In this document: piece after piece, positions 30,801-40,033 of the stretch
Numbering within the stretch: the first letter of the stretch is position 1
Layout of the letters: each line of letters opens with the position of its first letter
DNA from: an uncultured Prevotellaceae bacterium
GTDB taxonomy: Bacteria > Bacteroidota > Bacteroidia > Bacteroidales > UBA932
Direction of reading: 5' to 3'
Assembly (NCBI GenBank): GCA_947166905.1
Contig: CAMVFZ010000001.1
Location: 186,001-250,000, forward strand
DNA length: 64,000 bases
The notes under the pieces: model-generated
Told to the model about the DNA's origin: nothing
Seen by the model: only the letters and a program-made list of their open reading frames with translations
Databases searched by the model: none
Translations under genes and position numbers: made by a program

Positions 30801-32447
30801 TGCTTCCGCTCGCCCCTTGAATCGGTATTCAGCGACTTCGGCGGCTATCTGTCAGGCCATGTAATTGCAAACGGCACCTTCGGCGGTGGAATAGACATCC
30901 ACAGCGAAGGCCTCCATATCGATGACGGCAAGATTCGTATTGCCTTCACCAACGTTTTGTACAATGTTGACGGCGGCATCAGCCTCACTTCCGATGGTGT
31001 CAGATTCGACAGTGTAGACGTCCGTGACAAGGACGGGGCAAAGGGCCGGGTTGCTGGCGGCATCGGCTGGAAGAACTTCAAAGACTTCCTTGTAGACATC
31101 GATCTGGACATCGACAAAATGCGTGTCCTGGATCTGGAAGAGAATATGAATCCCGCCTTCTACGGCAGTATATCCGCCAGCGGAAAGGCTTCGCTGGAGG
31201 GGCCCTTCGATGCAATCCTTCTCAAGGCTGATGCGCAGACAGTTGGCAACGGAGAGCTTCATATCCCTATGAATGCCTCGGGCGGAATGGCTCGCAGCGA
31301 CCTTCTGGTCTTCAAGGCTCCGGAGCCGGAGAAGAAGCCCGACTTGTACGAGGAAATGCTGCTTAAGAACAAGATTAAGGAGAAGAAAGTCAATCGCTTT
31401 GCAACAGAGATTTCTGTGGTGGCCCACCCTGGCATAGAGGCCGTGATAGAGGTTGACAAGGCCTCTGGGAACGTACTCAAAGGCCATGGAAACGGAAAAA
31501 TCCAGCTGGAAGTTCAGCCGGCCACCGGTATCCTTAACCTTGGCGGAAACTTTACCGTAACGGATGGAACCTATCATTTTGCAGCCCTTGGTATAGCAAA
31601 GAGAGACTTTACCATAATGAACGGAGGTACGGTCAAGTTCGCCGGAGACGTAATGGAGACCGACCTGAACATCAGGGCCATGTACCGCACCAAGACCTCT
31701 CTTGCGACCCTGCTTTCAGATACTACAAGTACTGCATCCCGCCGCTGGGTAGAGTGCGGTATCAATATTACCGACAAGATAAAGTCGCCGCGAATTGAGT
31801 TTACCATCGATGTTCCGGATATAGACCCTACCACTGCGGCCAGGGTAGAGAGCGCCCTCAACACAGAGGACAAGATGCAGAAGCAATTCCTGTCCCTGCT
31901 TATTTCCGGCGGCTTCCTGCCCGATGAACCTTCCGGCGTGGTCAACAATTCCAGCATGCTTGGTACCACCGTGGCGGATATCATGGCCAGCCAGCTATCC
32001 AGCGTGCTGCAAAAACTGGATATACCAATAGACTTAGGTCTTGACTATCAACAGAATACAAGTGGAGCGGACATCTTTGAGGTGGCCGTATCCACGCAGC
32101 TGTTCAACAACAGGATAAGCATAAACGGAACCTTCGGCAACAGGCAGAACAGCGCTACGTCACATCAGGACGTAGTGGGTGACCTTGACGCAGAAATCAA
32201 ACTTACCAGGAACGGCAGTATTCGAGCAACGGCCTTCCACCGTACAGCAGACCAGTATACCAACTATCTTGACAACCTTAAGCGCAGCGGTGTAGGTCTG
32301 TCATTCCAGACAGAATTCAACACCATAGGAGAACTCTTCCACGGATTGTTCCCCTGGCTGTTCAAGAACGCAATCAAGAACGAGGACATACTGATAGAGG
32401 AAGAAGAGGAAGAAAGAACAGTTATTATTATCGAAGAGGATGACTGA
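27897..32447 (+). CDS. TamB/DUF490-family translocation and assembly module protein
   Basis: ~1516 aa, N-terminal TM anchor, AsmA-like repeats, C-terminal DUF490-like region (LNLGGNFTVTDGTYHFAALGIAKRDFTIMNGGTVKFAGDVMETDLNIRAMYRTKTSLATLL). Confidence 0.88.
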   Translation: MKRALKISGLVIAIILTAIIACGVLLMSPPVQMAIARKALDILQEKIDGKISFSSLSIRPFDAIVVNDFTLTDNNPHFSQDLPHLAKADTVISARNLSVSFNAFSMLFGEPAKVKDLRIKDGQFFLVNEPDGNNIKRIFSKNKKKKKKEPMKIPDIEFFRADYVCIEGFRYRMINYKNPKPHRDRAMNWTDLDLQDIKLIARNVSLKGIVTEGTVEHLEAREKSGYKVNHISGKARVYNKQVTVENLVMQDLWSDIRIPSYKMSYDNGVPSLSHFLEEVRIQADIKDSRVNMESVAYFAPNLHKMDIVAIIEDASIDGYINDLKVHHFRFHTPDGAVKGTTSGEIIGIPNTLIMTTNFDVDGISFTPQGIDKFVKGWAPGVKFDFARFSAGDRMTFKGKIRGPLNNAKINGTLTADDGGKVHTNLQFGHMLEGQGIINIDGNVETHEFNAGALAGTTALGPCTMHGGFKTRIGGSTGISVKLDSLKIDHLRALDYDYKDLVAAGTYSGNAFDGTIFCNDPNLNFMFNGLFTLSNRTGDGAYKFVAELAYANLNALNIDKRGRSELSMRTTANFKTLTGGDILGNILISNLVLTDNDGRHNIGDISINSYMKEGVNKINLDSKFATAKYSGTGFLDSFAPDLIALSAGRELPSIFAKKPADWTGNTYSLDFEAIDTKDVLSFIAPGIWVADGTKLCLNVNKEGVLNGRVTSQRLAIKDKYLRDIDLKISNASGKLEGDLYAEELKLAAIKALDNKLALVASDDKINVDYSYDNKSEQANKGSLSIGGNLFREDGAIGIKASLLPSQIMMNDALWTLESTPVNVSKRGISLEKLSAKSTGQSLIIEGGLSSSRTDTLRFTMDNFNMAALTPFMGGVLQAGGNATGHAYVLSPTTGTPAILANMKIEDASLGGEKLGTIKIGSMWDEERKGYKAICRGQLDSTRTIDFRGFLSPSQKTFNGTLELDRFSIGCFRSPLESVFSDFGGYLSGHVIANGTFGGGIDIHSEGLHIDDGKIRIAFTNVLYNVDGGISLTSDGVRFDSVDVRDKDGAKGRVAGGIGWKNFKDFLVDIDLDIDKMRVLDLEENMNPAFYGSISASGKASLEGPFDAILLKADAQTVGNGELHIPMNASGGMARSDLLVFKAPEPEKKPDLYEEMLLKNKIKEKKVNRFATEISVVAHPGIEAVIEVDKASGNVLKGHGNGKIQLEVQPATGILNLGGNFTVTDGTYHFAALGIAKRDFTIMNGGTVKFAGDVMETDLNIRAMYRTKTSLATLLSDTTSTASRRWVECGINITDKIKSPRIEFTIDVPDIDPTTAARVESALNTEDKMQKQFLSLLISGGFLPDEPSGVVNNSSMLGTTVADIMASQLSSVLQKLDIPIDLGLDYQQNTSGADIFEVAVSTQLFNNRISINGTFGNRQNSATSHQDVVGDLDAEIKLTRNGSIRATAFHRTADQYTNYLDNLKRSGVGLSFQTEFNTIGELFHGLFPWLFKNAIKNEDILIEEEEEERTVIIIEEDD

Positions 32448-33150
32448 AAAAGGTAAATTATATTTGATTCCAACCCCGCTTGGAGACTACGATCCGGCTT
32501 TGGTACTGCCTGCGCCGGTATTCGAGGTTATTTCCGGGCTCAAGACCTTCGTGGTAGAAGAAGTGCGCACTGCACGCCGCTTCCTGTCCGCTGCTGGTCT
32601 GAAGGGACACATCGGGGAACTGGAGTTCCATGAGCTTAACGAGCATACGGCCCCGGCAGAGGTGGACGCTTTTGCAAAACTTTTTGCGGATGGCAACAAC
32701 GTGGGTCTGCTCTCAGAGGCCGGACTTCCGGCAGTGGCCGACCCTGGCGCACTTCTGGTTGCCCTTTGCCACCGCGAAGGCATAGAAGTAGTGCCCCTTA
32801 CAGGGCCTTCTTCGCTTATGATGGCGCTGATGGCGTCGGGGCTCAACGGTCAGAGTTTCGCTTTCAACGGCTATCTTCCGGTCAAGCCGGAAGAGAGGCG
32901 CAACGCGCTTAAGACCTTGGAGAAAAGGTCTTCCCAGCTGCGCCAGAGCCAGATTTTCATTGAGACTCCCTATCGCAACGATTCCCTTTTGGCAGACATT
33001 CTTGCAAGTTGCGGCGGTCGTACCAAGGTATGTGTTGCGGCCGATATCACCCTGGAATCGGCATATATCAAGACCCGGACGGTAGAGCAGTGGAAGCGGG
33101 AGGTCCCTGTTATTGGCAAGAGGCCTTGTGTGTTTATTATTTTGGCTTAG
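32440..33150 (+). CDS. RsmI/YraL-like tetrapyrrole-methylase-fold SAM-dependent methyltransferase
   Basis: KLYLIPTPLGDY; VGLLSEAGLPAVADPGALLVALCHREGIEVVPLTGPSSLMMALMASGLNGQSFAFNGYLP. Confidence 0.85.
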   Translation: MTEKGKLYLIPTPLGDYDPALVLPAPVFEVISGLKTFVVEEVRTARRFLSAAGLKGHIGELEFHELNEHTAPAEVDAFAKLFADGNNVGLLSEAGLPAVADPGALLVALCHREGIEVVPLTGPSSLMMALMASGLNGQSFAFNGYLPVKPEERRNALKTLEKRSSQLRQSQIFIETPYRNDSLLADILASCGGRTKVCVAADITLESAYIKTRTVEQWKREVPVIGKRPCVFIILA

Positions 33151-33154
33151 GATT

Positions 33155-34402
33155 ATGAAGATAGCACTTCTTACACTTGGTTGTAAACTGAATTACGCCG
33201 AGACTTCTACATACGAGCGCGGCTTCAAGGCGGCTGGTCTGGAGGTCACCGATTGGCGTGATACCGGGGCCGATATCTACCTTATTAACACTTGTAGCGT
33301 TACCCAGCACTCCGACAATAAGTGCCGCAATATTATCCGCAAGTGTCACAGGACCAGTCCTGATGCTGCTATTGTGGTTACGGGGTGTTATGCGCAGTTG
33401 CGTCGCCAGGAGGTGGAGGCTATTGAGGGCGTGCGGCTTGTTTTTGGGGCGGATCAGAAAAAGCAGGTGGTCCCGGAGACCCTTGCAATGCTGGGAGCAG
33501 GCAGTCCCCTCAAAAGCCAAAATATTATGGCCGATGGCGTTTTGCCCGCATATAGCAGCGGGGAAAGGACGAGGTCGTTCTTGAAGGTGCAGGATGGTTG
33601 CGACAATTTCTGTGCGTATTGCACTGTGCCTTTCGCCCGCGGAAGAAGCCGCAATATCCCTATTTGCGAGCTGGTAAAGCAGGCGGAGAGTATTGCAGAG
33701 CAAGGTATTAAGGAGGTTGTGCTTACCGGAGTCAATACCGGAGACTTCGGGCGGACTACCGGAGAGTCTTTCCTTGATCTGCTAAAGGCGCTGAACGCGG
33801 TAAAAGGCATAGAGAGATACAGGATATCGTCTATTGAGCCGAACCTGATTACTGAGGAGATTGTAGACTGGATAGCATCCGGGACCAAGTTCCTCCCCCA
33901 CTTCCATATTCCCCTTCAGGTTGGTTGCGACAGGCTTCTTAAAGCTGTTGGCCGTAAATACGACACTACCCTCTTCGCTTCGCGAATTGATTATATCCGC
34001 AGCAAGATGGGGCCTTATATTTTCTTTGGAATCGACGTTATCGTAGGTTTACCCGGAGAGAGCGAGGAGGATTTCCAGCAGACATATAACTTCCTGAAAG
34101 ACAGGATTAAACCAGCCTTTATACACATATTCCCCTACTCCAAGAGGCCGGGAACCAGAGCGGCGCTCATGCCCGACCAGGTTCAGGACAGCATTAAGAC
34201 AGAGAGGGTAAAGAGACTGGAAGAGCTGTGCGACTCCCTGCACGCCGCATTCACGGAGTCCTGCAAGGGACTAACGGAGGATGTGCTTTGGGAGGGCGCA
34301 GAAAAAGGCGGCAAGATGGCCGGATATACCGGCAACTACTTACGCGTAGAACGGCCGTTCGATGCAGCCAAAATAGGAACGATTGAAAGGATTACATTAT
34401 AA
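33155..34402 (+). CDS. mtaB: tRNA threonylcarbamoyladenosine methylthiotransferase MtaB
   Basis: LGCKLNYAETST; radical SAM DGCDNFCAYCTVPFARGRSR; FFGIDVIVGLPGESEEDF; IHIFPYSKRPGTRA. Confidence 0.93.
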   Translation: MKIALLTLGCKLNYAETSTYERGFKAAGLEVTDWRDTGADIYLINTCSVTQHSDNKCRNIIRKCHRTSPDAAIVVTGCYAQLRRQEVEAIEGVRLVFGADQKKQVVPETLAMLGAGSPLKSQNIMADGVLPAYSSGERTRSFLKVQDGCDNFCAYCTVPFARGRSRNIPICELVKQAESIAEQGIKEVVLTGVNTGDFGRTTGESFLDLLKALNAVKGIERYRISSIEPNLITEEIVDWIASGTKFLPHFHIPLQVGCDRLLKAVGRKYDTTLFASRIDYIRSKMGPYIFFGIDVIVGLPGESEEDFQQTYNFLKDRIKPAFIHIFPYSKRPGTRAALMPDQVQDSIKTERVKRLEELCDSLHAAFTESCKGLTEDVLWEGAEKGGKMAGYTGNYLRVERPFDAAKIGTIERITL

Positions 34403-35352
34403 TGCAGGCTAAACTCACATTCCTTGGAACAGGTACTTCATTGGGCGTGCCCATTGTGGGCTGCGACTGTCCCAAGTGCACATCGGCAGACCCTAAGGAC
34501 AAGCGCTTCAGGGCATCGGCCTATGTAGAATACGGAGGGTTGAGGATTCTTATCGATGCGGGCCCTGATTTCAGGGACCAGCTACTGCGTGCAGGCCTTT
34601 GCAACATGGATGCAATACTGCTTACCCACAACCATAAGGATCATACCGGAGGCATCGACGATGTCCGTGCCCTCAACTACATCGGCAAGCAGGCTGTGGC
34701 TATATGGTGCGAAGCCTCTGTATACGAGTCGCTTAAGAATTCATACGGATATATTTTCTCAAAGGTCAAGTATCCCGGAGCGCCGGAGGTCAACATCCAT
34801 ATAATTGATGATCAGCCGTTTGTAATGTATCCCGACCATGCCGGAAAGGTTCTGGAATGGGTTCGCGACGTTGGCTACAGATATCGTCTGCCGGATGGTT
34901 CACTGGTTCAGACAGGAGAGCCGGAGGCTATAGCAGAGAAGGTTGACGACCCGGATTATACCTGCCTGTGCAAGGGATCCAAGGGCGACGGAATGGAGAT
35001 TATCCCCATCCGCGGCCTACACGACAAGATGCCGGTACTTGGCTTCCGCTTTGGCCAGATTGCCTATATTACCGATATGAGTTTGATTCCGGAGTCGGAG
35101 TTTGCAAAACTGAGAGGGCTAAAGCATGTGACGCTGAATACCGTCAGCTACAGGCCCCACCATTCCCATTTTTCCCTTGACGAGGCCCTTTCACTAGCAG
35201 ACCGCATCGGGGCGGAGAATACATGGCTTACCCACCTTAGCCATACCTTCCCCTGCCACGAAGAGTTTGAACGGGACCTTGCCGTACTGTGCAAGGAGCG
35301 CAATATCCACTCCTGCGTAAGACCGGCATACGATGGATTGACAATAGTATAA
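34402..35352 (+). CDS. MBL-fold metallo-hydrolase (PhnP-like)
   Basis: FLGTGTSLGVPIVGCDCPKC; LLTHNHKDHTGGIDDVRALNY; TWLTHLSHTFPCHEEFERDL. Confidence 0.88.
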   Translation: MQAKLTFLGTGTSLGVPIVGCDCPKCTSADPKDKRFRASAYVEYGGLRILIDAGPDFRDQLLRAGLCNMDAILLTHNHKDHTGGIDDVRALNYIGKQAVAIWCEASVYESLKNSYGYIFSKVKYPGAPEVNIHIIDDQPFVMYPDHAGKVLEWVRDVGYRYRLPDGSLVQTGEPEAIAEKVDDPDYTCLCKGSKGDGMEIIPIRGLHDKMPVLGFRFGQIAYITDMSLIPESEFAKLRGLKHVTLNTVSYRPHHSHFSLDEALSLADRIGAENTWLTHLSHTFPCHEEFERDLAVLCKERNIHSCVRPAYDGLTIV

Positions 35353-35362
35353 ACCAAGTTAT

Positions 35363-36238
35363 ATGAAAAAATTATTGATCCTTTGCGCAGCAGCATTCCT
35401 AACGCTTGGCGCAGCAAATGCTCAGGAGAGCAGAAACAAAGTTCACGATCTCTTCCTTAACGAGATTATTTACGGTCACGAACAGAAGGAAGAAAAGTTG
35501 TCCACAGGCGAGGTCGTAGAAAAGGTACTGGAAACATTGGCTACCGGTGCCAATACCGTACAGGAAACGGCTCATTATGACGAGGTCAAGAATGGCGTTA
35601 TCGTAGGCCTTTCAAACGCAAAGCGCTTTAACCTGAATGACCGCGATGTCACCCCTGCAGACACCCTTGATCCGGAAAACCGCCTTGTAGACATCTTCGT
35701 CAGCAGCCTTACCAGCGAGTCCAAGATAGAAACCTACGGAAAAGGCAAGGATAAGAGAACCTATACCCATTACACAGTAAGGCTGGAGGTACTCCTTACC
35801 CTCAAGGATGTTGTGACAGGACAGATCAAACTTACCAAGAACTTCTCTGAGTATGCCACTGGTTCATCTTCATATAGCACAAAGGAAAAAGTCATTTACA
35901 ACGCTATCGGGTATCTGTCAAAGGATATTACGAAATTCATGAACAAACTTACCCCCTTCAATGCAACCATCCTGGAAGGTGGAAAGTTCAAGAAAGACAA
36001 GCAGCAGGAAGTTTACATCGACTTCGGTCTGTCAGAGGGTGCAGAAAAAGGTATGCAGTTTGACGTTTACTCTGTTCGCATTATTGCAGGCAGGGAGGCT
36101 AAGAACAAGGTTGGCAAGATCAAGATCATCGACGTACAGGGTGACGAGATCAGCCTTTGCAAAGTAACCTCCGGAGAGAAAGAAATCAAAGCTGCCCTGG
36201 ACGCAGGCATTGAACTGACACTGGTCAGCAAAGAATAA
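35363..36238 (+). CDS. Hypothetical exported protein
   Basis: Signal peptide MKKLLILCAAAFLTLGAANAQ; continuous ORF; no family recognised. Confidence 0.7.
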   Translation: MKKLLILCAAAFLTLGAANAQESRNKVHDLFLNEIIYGHEQKEEKLSTGEVVEKVLETLATGANTVQETAHYDEVKNGVIVGLSNAKRFNLNDRDVTPADTLDPENRLVDIFVSSLTSESKIETYGKGKDKRTYTHYTVRLEVLLTLKDVVTGQIKLTKNFSEYATGSSSYSTKEKVIYNAIGYLSKDITKFMNKLTPFNATILEGGKFKKDKQQEVYIDFGLSEGAEKGMQFDVYSVRIIAGREAKNKVGKIKIIDVQGDEISLCKVTSGEKEIKAALDAGIELTLVSKE

Positions 36239-36242
36239 CCGA

Positions 36243-38126
36243 TTAATCTATCGGATTGGGAACGAGCCCTTCGTCAATCAGTCGGCGGAGGGCTTTTGTC
36301 CACTCCAGCTCTGCGTAGCGGGACGGAAGGCCCATATGCTGCCTGATATCGGCCAAAGTATACCGCCCGCCTTTTTCATCAATGAAAGACTTGAGCTCCG
36401 CCTCCATCTCCACCTGAGAAGGGCCGGCCGGATGGCGGCGGCAAACGTCGCAAATGCCGCAGGCAGGAGCATCCGTCTGGCCAAAATAAGCCAGCAACTT
36501 GCGCGAGCGGCAAGTCTCCTCATCCCTCACATAATCCTCCATCGCAACGCACCTGGCATGATAACTATCCTTAAGCTGCTTGTAACGCATAGGAGAAAGA
36601 GCAACATTACCTGGCTCCAGGCGGGGATGCGCAATAGTCAGGATATCTGCCCTATCCTGTGGAATGTAATTGATTACGTGCATTACGGACAATTTGTACA
36701 ACATCTGATGGAACTGAGCGGTACCCATTCCAAGCCTGCTGCAAATATAATCCTCTTCAATCGGGACAGACCAGGAGAAAATGCCCTCGTAACGACGCAT
36801 CAGAATCTCCATAAGCTGCAGGGCCTGCGGATCTTCGTAATCAATGTCGTATAGTTCCTGGCGCGAAGCCCTTATTTTTACCCTGAGCTCCACTTCCATG
36901 TCTTCCGTAAGCGTCCAGTGCCCCTCACGCTCTATATATTTAATGGCATAGTAAGCTTCCTGACGGCCAAGAGAAAAGTGCTTGCAGAACTCCTCAAGAT
37001 TGAATTTCAGCATCCTCCCCTCTCCCGCGCCATAAGGAATCTCGTAGAAGGCATGGACCTTCTGGTAAATATCGGCCACATAATCCACCGGAGGGAAACT
37101 CACTTTTTCCAACTGACGCAGGCGCTGAAGGTCGGTAGAATTCCACAGCTGAACAGCATAGGACGTCTTACCGTCACGGCCCGCACGTCCCGCTTCCTGG
37201 AAATAGGCCTCAGGGCTATCCGGAAGATCCAGATGCACTACAAAACGCACATCCGGCTTGTCTATTCCCATGCCGAAGGCATTTGTACACACCATCACAC
37301 GAACCTTGTCCCGACGCCAGGCTTCCTGACGATCCGCCCGCATCTGATGGCCCAGTCCCGCATGGTAGAATGATGCCGATATCCCATTGGCGGTAAGCAT
37401 GGCCGCGATTTCCTCTGTCTTGGCCCTGTTCCGCACATATACGATTCCCGTCCCGGGCACTCCGTTGCAAACAGCCAGTAGCTGACCCAGTTTGTCATCG
37501 GCACGACGGACAATATAACAAAGGTTGGGACGGGCAAAACTACTGCCGATGATATTCTCTTTCCTGAAGCCCAGGCGTGCCATGATGTCCCTTGCCACGG
37601 AGGGAGTGGCAGTTGCCGTGAGCGCTATGACCGGCGCATCCACAACCTTACGGACCTCTCCGATTTTAAGGTAATCCGGGCGGAAGTCATATCCCCATTG
37701 GCTGATGCAATGGGCCTCATCCACCACTATATAGCTGACATTCATCTGCGGCAGATAACTCTGGAAGAGGAAGGTCGACAAGCGCTCCGGAGATATATAA
37801 AGGAACTTGAAGTCTCCGTAGCAGGCATTGTTAAGTATTGTATCCACTTCTTGCCTTCCCATGCCCGCGTGAATCGCCAAGGCCTTGATGCCTCTGTCCT
37901 GCAGGGTACGCACCTGATCTTTCATCAGCGCGATAAGTGGCGTAATGACAATGGCTATGCCGTCTTTCATCAGAGCCGGCACCTGGAAGCACACGGATTT
38001 TCCTCCGCCGGTAGGGAGAAGGGCAAGGGTATCGCGGCCGGCAACGGCAGACTCTATGATTTCCTGCTGCCTGGATCGGAAGCTGTCATACCCCCAATAT
38101 TCCTTAAGTACCTCAAGTGCTGTCAT
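36243..38126 (-). CDS. recQ: RecQ-family ATP-dependent DNA helicase
   Basis: FRSRQQEIIESAVAGRDTLALLPTGGGKSVCFQVPAL; VDEAHCISQWGYDFRPDYLKIG; DLPDSPEAYFQEAGRAGRDGK; Zn-binding C-x-C region CRSRKLLAYFGQTDAPACGICDVC. Confidence 0.95.
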   Translation of the reverse strand: MTALEVLKEYWGYDSFRSRQQEIIESAVAGRDTLALLPTGGGKSVCFQVPALMKDGIAIVITPLIALMKDQVRTLQDRGIKALAIHAGMGRQEVDTILNNACYGDFKFLYISPERLSTFLFQSYLPQMNVSYIVVDEAHCISQWGYDFRPDYLKIGEVRKVVDAPVIALTATATPSVARDIMARLGFRKENIIGSSFARPNLCYIVRRADDKLGQLLAVCNGVPGTGIVYVRNRAKTEEIAAMLTANGISASFYHAGLGHQMRADRQEAWRRDKVRVMVCTNAFGMGIDKPDVRFVVHLDLPDSPEAYFQEAGRAGRDGKTSYAVQLWNSTDLQRLRQLEKVSFPPVDYVADIYQKVHAFYEIPYGAGEGRMLKFNLEEFCKHFSLGRQEAYYAIKYIEREGHWTLTEDMEVELRVKIRASRQELYDIDYEDPQALQLMEILMRRYEGIFSWSVPIEEDYICSRLGMGTAQFHQMLYKLSVMHVINYIPQDRADILTIAHPRLEPGNVALSPMRYKQLKDSYHARCVAMEDYVRDEETCRSRKLLAYFGQTDAPACGICDVCRRHPAGPSQVEMEAELKSFIDEKGGRYTLADIRQHMGLPSRYAELEWTKALRRLIDEGLVPNPID

Positions 38127-38296
38127 AAAAAATTGTAATGTCCGGATAAATAATTGTTATAAAACATTTTAGCTCCGGAAAATTTGGGGCATAGCACAAA
38201 AATTGCAGTACAAATTTAAAAAAAATACTATAGAAATCCGTGTTTTTGTGTAATTTTGCAGGATAGAAAAGTCAAACTAAAAAATATAAAAAAACT

Positions 38297-39913
38297 ATGC
38301 CTAAATTCGATTTGAGCAAGTATGGTATCAAAGGTGTAAAGGAAGTTCTTTACAACCCTACCTACGAGGTTCTTTACAACGAGGAAACCAAACCCGGTCT
38401 TGAGGGTTATGACAAAGGTCAGGTTACCGAACTTGGTGCTATCAACGTAATGACCGGTATCTACACCGGACGTTCTCCTAAGGACAAATACATCGTTTAC
38501 GATCAGACCACCAAGGAAGGCAAACCCGGAGAGATCTGGTGGGACACCGAAGGCTATCACAACGATAACCACAAAATGTCTGTAAAGACCTGGAAGGCAG
38601 TCAAGAAGCTTGCTCAGCAGCAGCTTAGCGGCAAACGCCTCTTTGTTGTTGACGGTTTCTGCGGAACTCACGCAGACACCCGCATGAAGGTTCGCTTCAT
38701 TATGGAGGTAGCATGGCAGGCACACTTCGTTACCAACATGTTCATCCGTCCTCAGAACCAGAAAGAGTTCGACCAGGAGCCTGACTTCGTAGTATACTGC
38801 GCAGCTAAGGCTAAGGTTGACAACTATGCAGAGCTTGGTCTTCGTAGCGAGACCTGCGTTGCATTCAACGTTACTTCACGCGAGCAGGTTATCCTTAACA
38901 CCTGGTACGGTGGTGAGATGAAGAAGGGTATGTTCTCTATGATGAACTACTATCTTCCTCTTAAGGGCATCGCAGCTATGCACTGCTCTGCCAATACCGA
39001 TATGAACGGTGAGAACACCGCTATCTTCTTCGGTCTTTCAGGTACAGGTAAGACCACCCTTTCTACCGATCCTAAGCGTCTCCTTATCGGTGACGACGAG
39101 CACGGTTGGGACAACAAGGGTGTGTTCAACTTCGAAGGTGGTTGCTACGCAAAGGTTATCAAGCTTGACAAAGAGTCAGAGCCCGATATCTACAACGCTA
39201 TCCGCCGCGACGCTCTCCTTGAGAACGTTACCGTTGATGCAAAAGGTGTTATCGACTTCAACGACAAGAGCGTAACTGAGAACACCCGCGTTTCTTACCC
39301 TATCTATCACATCAACAACATCGTACGTCCTCTCAGCCACGGTCCCGCAGCTAAGCAGGTTATCTTCCTCAGCGCAGATGCATTCGGTGTTCTTCCTCCG
39401 GTATCCATCCTTGATCCTGAGCAGACCAAGTACTACTTCCTTAGCGGCTTCACCGCTAAGCTTGCAGGTACAGAGCGCGGTATTACCGAGCCTACTCCTA
39501 CCTTCAGCGCTTGCTTCGGCCAGGCTTTCCTTGAGCTTCACCCTACCAAGTATGCAGAGGAGCTGGTTAAGAAGATGAAGAAGAGTGGTGCTAAGGCATA
39601 CCTCGTAAACACTGGCTGGAACGGTACTGGCAAGCGTATCTCTATCCGTGATACCCGCGGTATCATCGACGCTATCCTCAACCACAGCATCGATGCTGCT
39701 CCCACCAAGAAGATTCCTTTCTTCAACTTCGTAGTTCCTACCAAGCTCGAAGGTGTTGATACTGGTATCCTTGATCCTCGCGACACTTACAAGAATGCCG
39801 CAGAGTGGGAAGAGAAGGCTAAAGACCTTGCAAGCCGCTTCATCAAGAACTTCCACAAGTACGAGTCCAACAAGGCTGGTAAGGCCCTCGTTAAGGCTGG
39901 TCCTCAGCTCTAG
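38297..39913 (+). CDS. pckA: Phosphoenolpyruvate carboxykinase (ATP)
   Basis: [52 protein letters not shown]. Confidence 0.97.
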   Translation: MPKFDLSKYGIKGVKEVLYNPTYEVLYNEETKPGLEGYDKGQVTELGAINVMTGIYTGRSPKDKYIVYDQTTKEGKPGEIWWDTEGYHNDNHKMSVKTWKAVKKLAQQQLSGKRLFVVDGFCGTHADTRMKVRFIMEVAWQAHFVTNMFIRPQNQKEFDQEPDFVVYCAAKAKVDNYAELGLRSETCVAFNVTSREQVILNTWYGGEMKKGMFSMMNYYLPLKGIAAMHCSANTDMNGENTAIFFGLSGTGKTTLSTDPKRLLIGDDEHGWDNKGVFNFEGGCYAKVIKLDKESEPDIYNAIRRDALLENVTVDAKGVIDFNDKSVTENTRVSYPIYHINNIVRPLSHGPAAKQVIFLSADAFGVLPPVSILDPEQTKYYFLSGFTAKLAGTERGITEPTPTFSACFGQAFLELHPTKYAEELVKKMKKSGAKAYLVNTGWNGTGKRISIRDTRGIIDAILNHSIDAAPTKKIPFFNFVVPTKLEGVDTGILDPRDTYKNAAEWEEKAKDLASRFIKNFHKYESNKAGKALVKAGPQL

Positions 39914-39936
39914 GATTCTTACTTCCTACAATTAAG

Positions 39937-39981
39937 AAGGGAGTGACCTGAGTCAATCTGACTTTTGGTCACTCTCTTTTT
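39937..39981 (+). terminator. Rho-independent terminator of pckA
   Basis: AAGGGAGTGACC...GGTCACTCTCTTTTT: GAGTGACC (39941-39948) pairs with GGTCACTC (39967-39974), then T-rich tract. Confidence 0.85.
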
Positions 39982-39997
39982 ATTGTACTAATTAGGA

Positions 39998-40026
39998 GAT
40001 AGCGGAGGAACAGGCACTCCGCTATC
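39998..40026 (-). terminator. Perfect 10-bp hairpin, probable 3' terminator of the GH2 fusion gene
   Basis: GATAGCGGAG-gaacaggca-CTCCGCTATC, 8 bp beyond the minus-strand stop; downstream minus strand only moderately T-rich. Confidence 0.55.
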
Positions 40027-40033
40027 GGCCTTG

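Noticed and set aside
27909-31984. Several minus-strand ORFs (up to 245 aa) opposite tamB
   Set aside because: All antisense to one continuous TamB-like reading frame; no independent start signals or motifs.
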